NCBI GenBank assembly: GCA_028681035.1
Contig: JAQUJJ010000037.1
Location: 1-28,518, forward strand
Source of the DNA: Candidatus Cloacimonadota bacterium
Lineage (GTDB): Bacteria; Cloacimonadota; Cloacimonadia; Cloacimonadales; Cloacimonadaceae
Reading direction: 5' to 3'
Length of the DNA: 28,518 nt
The position numbers and the translations under genes were made by a program. The notes beneath the pieces were generated by a model. The model did no database searches. It worked only from the letters and a program-made list of their open reading frames with translations, and had not been told where the DNA came from. How positions within the stretch are numbered: position 1 is the first letter of the stretch; each line of letters begins with the position of its first letter. Below, piece after piece: positions 24,051 through 28,518 of this stretch.

Positions 24051-26018
24051 CTAGTCTATAAATCCCCTAAACCATATTTCCAAAGCAAAGGTCTGATACA
24101 GCATTTCTGCCGGCTCAGTTTCACCGGAAAGATAGATCTGCCATTGTTGGTTTATCTTAGGCAGATTCCATATCCCTCTTTGGCGGAAGCTGCTGCTATT
24201 CAGGATATCCGCCAAGTATTCCCGCATTTCACCCTTCATCCAATCTTGATAGAAAGGCGAAGAAAAGATACCCTTATCTTTACGCTGATAGATTTCCTGG
24301 GGGATAAGGTCTTTCATTGCCTGCCTATGAATCAGCTTGGTATATGGAGGTTTAATCTTAAATTTAGATGGCAGTGAAAATACAAAATCCACCAGACGAT
24401 GGTCTAGAAAAGGCACTCTGCTCTCTACAGAATTGCCCATTGATATACGGTCTTCAAAATGCAGTAGAGTTTGTATTGAGGTATTGTGCATCATGTTATA
24501 CAGGAAATTAGACAGGCGAGAGGCTTTGATATCGCCTATCTTGGCTAATATCTGCTCATCCGCATTATGCTTGGCTTCGTGTATGAAGCTATGATTAAAA
24601 GGCTCAAAACGCAGGTAAGAAAACTCCAGTTTGTAAAGTACCGATTCGGGCAACACGGTAGATAAACCAATCTTGCCAAGCATGGCTAAGCTCTCTCCCA
24701 CTTTCCCTTTGGGCAGGTAGTTATTGAGGTCTTTGTGCAGTCTTCCAAGCTTAAAACCTCGGGCTAAATCTGCAAAATAGCGGTATGAAGCATGCCTGTA
24801 GCCTGCGCTAAGCTCATCCGAACCCTGTCCGCTAAGCAGTACTTTTATTCCCGTTTCATGCGCTTTTTGCATCACTGCGTATTGGGAAACAAATCCCGCT
24901 GCGATAGGTAAATCATTCAGTTCAGTTGCTTTTTCCCACCAGGCTATGGCATCGCCGGCGGTGGGAGTAACCAAATGCGAAATGCTGCCCGTATGCCGAA
25001 CAATTTTATCTATCCATTGTCGTTCATCCAAGGCAGGCGTATTGGCATAATACGAAGAGAAAGTATGCATCGGCTCTGCTGTCTTACGTACTGCCGAGCA
25101 CACTATTGCCGAGGAATCCATTCCTCCTGATAGCGTTGCTCCCACTGCTACATCGCTACGTAGCTGCAAGGCAATGGCATCCAAAAAGATATCCTGATAT
25201 GCTTCCGTTGCTTTTTTGAAGGAAAGCGGAGATTGCTCAAAACTATCGATATCCAAATGGTAATACTCCTTAATCTCTATGCTTCCCTGTTTCATACTAA
25301 GATTATTCCCCGGCTTTAGACAATGGACATTCTTCCAATAAGTTTCATCATCATAAACCAACATGGAGTTTATCTTCAGACTGCGCCAAATCATAGCTTG
25401 GTTCAAGCTCTTATCTATGGGAGCAAGGAGCAATTGCTTGATCTCAGATCCCCAGTACAAACAACCCTCTGCAATTACATAGTAAAAGGGCTTTATGCCG
25501 TACCTGTCTCTGCTGCAAAATAGCCTCTGCTGCTTACCGTCCCACAAGGCAAATGCCCACATGCCATTAAAGCGTTTAACACAATCATCACCCCAAGCAT
25601 GATAAGCTTTAATTATCACTTCAGTATCGGATTTACTAAAAAAGCTGTAGCCCATAGCGACTAGCTCTGCGCGCAGCTCGATATAATTGAAGATTTCACC
25701 GTTAAAACTAAGCCCGATATTCAGCTCTGTATCTATCATGGGCTGATGCCCGCACTCGTGCAGCTCCAGAATACTCAATCGTCTGAAGCCTATTCCAAGC
25801 ATAGCCTTTGCGCTTGTTTTTAGCGCAGGATGTTTTGCCTTCACTTCTTCGGTGGATTCATTCCCAGAATAGCCTTGCATCTTAGCCTTGGCAGATTCTA
25901 CCAACAGATATCCTTCATCATCAGGACCCCTGTGACGTATTCTATCTGTCATGGCTTTAAGTAAATGCACATCAATGGCTCTGCCATCAAAGCTATATAT
26001 TCCTGATATTCCGCACAT
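24051..26018 (-). CDS. asnB: Asparagine synthetase, glutamine-hydrolysing
   Basis: 655 aa (EC 6.3.5.4). The N-terminal class II glutaminase domain starts with the nucleophile Cys2 (MCGISGIY) after Met removal and continues with RHRGPDDEGY (29-38), FRRLSI, SFNGEIFNY and KSDTEVI. The synthetase domain carries the PP-loop TLSGGMDSSA near 293-302 and SGQGSDELSAGY. There is an extra segment of roughly 30 residues (about 40-73) between DDEGY and the RRLSI strand compared with E. coli AsnB. Such variants are common among AsnB-like proteins in surface polysaccharide loci, where the product may be an amidated sugar instead of asparagine; here that is a possibility only. ATG start with AAGGAG about 6 bases upstream. 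Promoter expected in 26019-26196. Confidence 0.93.
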   Translation of the reverse strand: MCGISGIYSFDGRAIDVHLLKAMTDRIRHRGPDDEGYLLVESAKAKMQGYSGNESTEEVKAKHPALKTSAKAMLGIGFRRLSILELHECGHQPMIDTELNIGLSFNGEIFNYIELRAELVAMGYSFFSKSDTEVIIKAYHAWGDDCVKRFNGMWAFALWDGKQQRLFCSRDRYGIKPFYYVIAEGCLYWGSEIKQLLLAPIDKSLNQAMIWRSLKINSMLVYDDETYWKNVHCLKPGNNLSMKQGSIEIKEYYHLDIDSFEQSPLSFKKATEAYQDIFLDAIALQLRSDVAVGATLSGGMDSSAIVCSAVRKTAEPMHTFSSYYANTPALDERQWIDKIVRHTGSISHLVTPTAGDAIAWWEKATELNDLPIAAGFVSQYAVMQKAHETGIKVLLSGQGSDELSAGYRHASYRYFADLARGFKLGRLHKDLNNYLPKGKVGESLAMLGKIGLSTVLPESVLYKLEFSYLRFEPFNHSFIHEAKHNADEQILAKIGDIKASRLSNFLYNMMHNTSIQTLLHFEDRISMGNSVESRVPFLDHRLVDFVFSLPSKFKIKPPYTKLIHRQAMKDLIPQEIYQRKDKGIFSSPFYQDWMKGEMREYLADILNSSSFRQRGIWNLPKINQQWQIYLSGETEPAEMLYQTFALEIWFRGFID

Positions 26019-26150
26019 CGCTACTCCTTAACTTTTACATGTTTTTCAACCTTATAATAATAGTCAAGCGAATTGATTGGATGAGTAGAATCGTTATGGT
26101 TTACTATTTCGTTGTATATGCTTGCCTTCTTCCTTGGATGAGTTAAACTT

Positions 26151-26156
26151 TATACT
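26151..26156 (+). promoter_or_regulatory. Candidate -10 box for the photolyase transcript
   Basis: TATACT lies 41 bases before the leader ORF. The -35 partner is poor (TTCTTC at 26127-26132, 18-base spacer). It sits in the 204-bp divergent gap shared with asnB. Confidence 0.25.
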
Positions 26157-26196
26157 GAATGAGCCAATAAAAGCCTAAAAGGATACAAAGGAAACA

Positions 26197-26226
26197 ATGA
26201 TGCTTCAGATAGTTACACTAAGATGA
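26197..26226 (+). CDS. Nine-codon leader ORF overlapping the photolyase start
   Basis: ATG-ATG-CTT-CAG-ATA-GTT-ACA and so on gives MMLQIVTLR and a stop. AAAGGA lies about 5 bases upstream, a better ribosome binding site than the photolyase itself has. Its TGA overlaps the photolyase ATG (ATGA at 26223-26226), the classic arrangement for translational coupling. It could be a coupling leader or a chance ORF. The peptide shows no known attenuation pattern. Confidence 0.4.
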   Translation: MMLQIVTLR

Positions 26227-27635
26227 GCCTAAAAGATAAAATCATCCTTTACTGGATGCAGGCTGCCCAACGAGAGAGCTATAACCCTGCCTTAGACAAG
26301 GCTATCCGCACAGCCAATAAGCTCTCGCTACCGCTACTGGTTCTTTTCTGTATCAACGAAGATGAACCAGAAGCCAATCTCCGCCACTATCAGTTTATGT
26401 TGGAGGGATTGTGGGAAACAGGGCTTCTCTTGCAAAAGCGTCAGATTACTTTTCTTATTACTTTGGGTGATGCGGAACATATCATTACAAAGCTTTCCCA
26501 AAGCAGTGAAGAGCTAATCTTAGACTGCACATATCTTCGCTGGCAAAGAGAAATAAGAGCAGGAATCTGCACAAAACTAAAGGAAAAAGGTGTCCCCTAT
26601 TCTATAGCGGAAACGGAAGCTATTGTTCCGGTTGAAGTTGTTTCTCCCAAAGAGGAATATTCAGCGGCAACCCTACGCCCCAAGATTTTAAACATCCTGC
26701 CGGACTATTTGCAAATAGATAAACCAAGCACACTCTGGGCGCAAACAGCCCAGCCATCTAGCCTACGTGTTTTATTGCCAGAAGTGGATTATCGCTTCTT
26801 TAGCGAACTGAACAGCCTTGAAGAGCTAATGGAATGGGCTTTACGCGATCTAACTTATGACAGAAGTGTTTCATGGTCATCACATTTCCATGGCGGTTAC
26901 AGCGCAGCCTTGCGCAGATTGGATACTTTCGTGCACCATCGCCTGACAAGCTATGCGCAACTCCACAGCGACCCAGGAGACAACTATCAGAGCGACCTTA
27001 GCCCCTGGCTGCATTTTGGGCAGATTTCTTCACTTGAGATTACTAACAGAGTTATGGCTGCCTGTGAACTTGAGCCAATGGATGTGCCATACCTAATCAA
27101 ACACAAGGCAGAATACAGTGGAGGCAAAGCAAGCTGTGCGAGCTTTCTGGAAGAGCTGATTATTAGGCGAGAACTTAGCATGAACTTCTGCTTTTACAAT
27201 CCTGAATACGATAACTATGCTGCAATCCCTTTGTGGGCAAGAGAGACACTTGAAGAGCATAGCTCCGATAAACGACCCTTCCTTTACTCTACTGAAGCTC
27301 TTGAAAATGCTGAAACACACGATCCTTACTGGAATGCTGCCCAAAAAGAAATGCTGTTAACCGGCAAGATGCACAACTATATGCGCATGTACTGGGGAAA
27401 GAAGATTATAGAGTGGACTCCAAACCCTGAAATGGCTTTCTACCTTATGCAATATCTAAACAACCGCTATGAGCTTGATGGCTGTGACCCCAATTCTTAT
27501 GCAGGTATCGCCTGGTGTTTCGGAAAGCATGATCGCCCTTGGAAAACACGCCCGATTTTCGGTTCTGTGCGCTATATGAACGCAGCAGGCTTAGAGCGTA
27601 AATTTGATATGCAGGCGTACATTGCAAGGATTTAG
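26223..27635 (+). CDS. phr: Class II CPD photolyase
   Basis: 470 aa, usual length. It repairs cyclobutane pyrimidine dimers using FADH- and blue/near-UV light (EC 4.1.99.3). The N-terminal Rossmann-like photolyase domain covers about 1-130 (YWMQAAQR near the start, typical of class II). The helical FAD-binding domain covers about 200-470. Class II markers are FLEELIIRRELSMNF, THDPYWNAAQKEM, GKMHNYMRMYWGKKIIEW, LNNRYELDG and FGKHDRPW ... RPIFG. No own ribosome binding site is evident; translation may be coupled to the leader ORF. It is divergent from asnB and is followed 66 bases later by a peroxidase gene, so the two may form a stress-repair pair. Confidence 0.95.
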   Translation: MSLKDKIILYWMQAAQRESYNPALDKAIRTANKLSLPLLVLFCINEDEPEANLRHYQFMLEGLWETGLLLQKRQITFLITLGDAEHIITKLSQSSEELILDCTYLRWQREIRAGICTKLKEKGVPYSIAETEAIVPVEVVSPKEEYSAATLRPKILNILPDYLQIDKPSTLWAQTAQPSSLRVLLPEVDYRFFSELNSLEELMEWALRDLTYDRSVSWSSHFHGGYSAALRRLDTFVHHRLTSYAQLHSDPGDNYQSDLSPWLHFGQISSLEITNRVMAACELEPMDVPYLIKHKAEYSGGKASCASFLEELIIRRELSMNFCFYNPEYDNYAAIPLWARETLEEHSSDKRPFLYSTEALENAETHDPYWNAAQKEMLLTGKMHNYMRMYWGKKIIEWTPNPEMAFYLMQYLNNRYELDGCDPNSYAGIAWCFGKHDRPWKTRPIFGSVRYMNAAGLERKFDMQAYIARI

Positions 27636-27701
27636 TTTGGAATGTTTTGTTTCTGCTTATCATATAAGTATCAAGATGCAATAAGCAAAAAGGAGATTCC
27701 A

Positions 27702-28268
27702 ATGAGTTTAGCCAAGATGAATATATACAGAGTAATGCTGTTAGTAATAATCCTATTGGGAGGAGCCATGATGATGGAAGCAAAGCAGTTGTACGACTTT
27801 CAAATGAAGAGTTTAAATGGCAAGGATGTGAAGCTTGAAGATTATAAAGGCAAGGTACTTTTAATCGTAAATACTGCCAGCAAGTGCGGGTTTACAAAGC
27901 AATATGCCGATTTACAAGCACTTTATGAGAAGTATGAAGGAGAAGGCTTGGTAGTTTTAGGTTTTCCTGCAAACAATTTCCTTAATCAGGAACCCGGTGA
28001 TAACGCTGCGATAGCGCAGTTTTGCAGCCTTAACTATGGTGTTTCCTTCCCTATGTTCGAGAAGATATCTGTTAAAGGGAAAAGCATCCATCCCTTGTAT
28101 AAGTACCTCACAGATAAAAAGACCAATCCTGCTTATGGTGGCAAGATAAGCTGGAACTTCAACAAATTCCTTATCTCCCGAAAAGGCGAAATAATCAATA
28201 GATTCTCTACCCAAACCTCCCCTATGGGTGAAGAGGTTCTTGCGGCTATAGAGAAAGCCTTAAAATAA
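27702..28268 (+). CDS. Exported Cys-type glutathione peroxidase homologue
   Basis: 188 aa from the ATG at 27702-27704, chosen because AAAGGAG lies about 7 bases upstream; the frame is open 20 codons further up but lacks a site there. Residues about 9-25 are hydrophobic, a signal peptide or membrane anchor, so the enzyme acts outside the cytoplasm. The glutathione peroxidase fold is clear. The peroxidatic Cys62 in NTASKCGFT, Gln96 in QEPGD, and Trp151-Asn152 in WNFNKF form the known active-site tetrad. Cys108 in AQFCSLNYGVSFP fits the resolving Cys of thioredoxin-dependent members. The usual FPCNQF motif reads FPANNF, so the middle Cys is lost. It probably reduces peroxides with thioredoxin-like donors, despite the family name. 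No selenocysteine is needed. Confidence 0.92.
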   Translation: MSLAKMNIYRVMLLVIILLGGAMMMEAKQLYDFQMKSLNGKDVKLEDYKGKVLLIVNTASKCGFTKQYADLQALYEKYEGEGLVVLGFPANNFLNQEPGDNAAIAQFCSLNYGVSFPMFEKISVKGKSIHPLYKYLTDKKTNPAYGGKISWNFNKFLISRKGEIINRFSTQTSPMGEEVLAAIEKALK

Positions 28269-28320
28269 CGCCCATTGTATCTGCATCCGAATCCGGGTAC
28301 ACTTTCATTTTTTGACTTAG

Positions 28321-28376
28321 AAATCGGCGACTGTATCTTTGAGATAAAACACTTTTAGCTGCCACTTCGCCGATTT
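28321..28376. repeat. Hairpin with 10-bp arms after the peroxidase gene
   Basis: AAATCGGCGA (28321-28330) and TCGCCGATTT (28367-28376) pair perfectly around a 36-nt loop. There is no T-run beyond the usual AT content. It lies 52 bases past the peroxidase stop. The layout (short arms, loop in the low thirties) resembles the U hairpins, but the arm sequence is unrelated. Confidence 0.6.
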
Positions 28377-28392
28377 ATGAGTTAAAAGATAA

Positions 28393-28518
28393 GGCTCAAG
28401 TTCATTTATGGTGGGTAAGGAGACTTGATCACCAAAAATGTAAAAGAGAAGTCCCAGCGGGACAAAAGGTATTAGCGACGGGTTTTAACCCGGCGACAAT
28501 GGAGAAAAAGAACATTGC
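28393..28518. repeat. Left end of another copy of the 13833 insert (runs off the window)
   Basis: These 126 bases are identical, base for base, to 13833-13958, starting with GGCTCAAGTTCA and including GTCCCAGCGGGAC (28451-28463) and the CGGGTTTTAACCCG palindrome. The identity begins exactly at the terminal inverted repeat and continues to the window edge, which supports 13833 as a true element boundary. Both copies have the same orientation. Confidence 0.88.

Noticed and set aside
27642..27701. Upstream start for the peroxidase
   Set aside because: There is no ribosome site there, and the extra 20 residues precede a normal signal peptide; AAAGGAG lies before 27702.

Overview
The window looks like a chromosomal segment of a Gram-negative, AT-leaning bacterium of the Fibrobacteres-Chlorobi-Bacteroidetes (FCB) side of the tree. 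A Cloacimonadota-like lineage is my best guess, from gene content only and not proven. Pointers are a type IX secretion (T9SS) sortase/shuttle pair with a T9SS-type C-terminal sorting domain, an archaeal/eukaryotic-type prolyl-tRNA synthetase, many lipoproteins and outer-membrane barrels, AGGAG-type ribosome binding sites and occasional TTG/GTG starts.

Region A (1-13421, all minus strand) reads as one long, tightly packed gene series: proS, cinA, purD, a very large PorU-like C25 protease, a PorV-like barrel, a two-domain FN3-like lipoprotein, a minimal SLBB polysaccharide-export protein and a Wzz/BY-kinase cut by the window edge. Gaps are 0 to 20 bases, except 123 bases before the SLBB gene. 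It joins housekeeping genes to envelope genes for T9SS cargo attachment and for capsule/exopolysaccharide export.

Region B (13422-14790) has no convincing gene. It is a mosaic of repeats: a 15-bp tandem array, a family of hairpin units with 15-nt arms and mostly 32-nt loops, a 346-bp insert with inverted ends flanked by 52-bp direct repeats and loaded with BIME/REP-like palindromes, and a long 69-bp hairpin. Related repeats recur at 20980-21430 and at the right edge (28393-28518).

Region C (14791-20979) starts with a minus-strand lipoprotein carrying an AgmX/TonB-C-like domain. A plus-strand operon follows: two different SGNH hydrolases, an MBOAT O-acyltransferase and mannose-6-phosphate isomerase (manA). 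The SGNH-SGNH-MBOAT set is best read as a polysaccharide O-acetylation module, with manA possibly supplying mannose-type sugar precursors.

Region D (21426-26018, minus strand) holds a terminator, a TSP3-containing outer-membrane barrel, a lipoprotein with tandem WHy/LEA14-like domains and a glutamine-dependent asparagine synthetase. Region E (26197-28268, plus strand) holds a class II photolyase preceded by a 9-codon leader ORF, and a secreted or membrane-anchored glutathione peroxidase homologue. No tRNA, rRNA, CRISPR array or transposase gene was seen.

The best candidate for something undescribed is the hairpin repeat family. Its inner stem differs between copies but stays complementary, with all four Watson-Crick pairs seen at one position, while the outer AGTCC/GGACT stem and the loop length are conserved.
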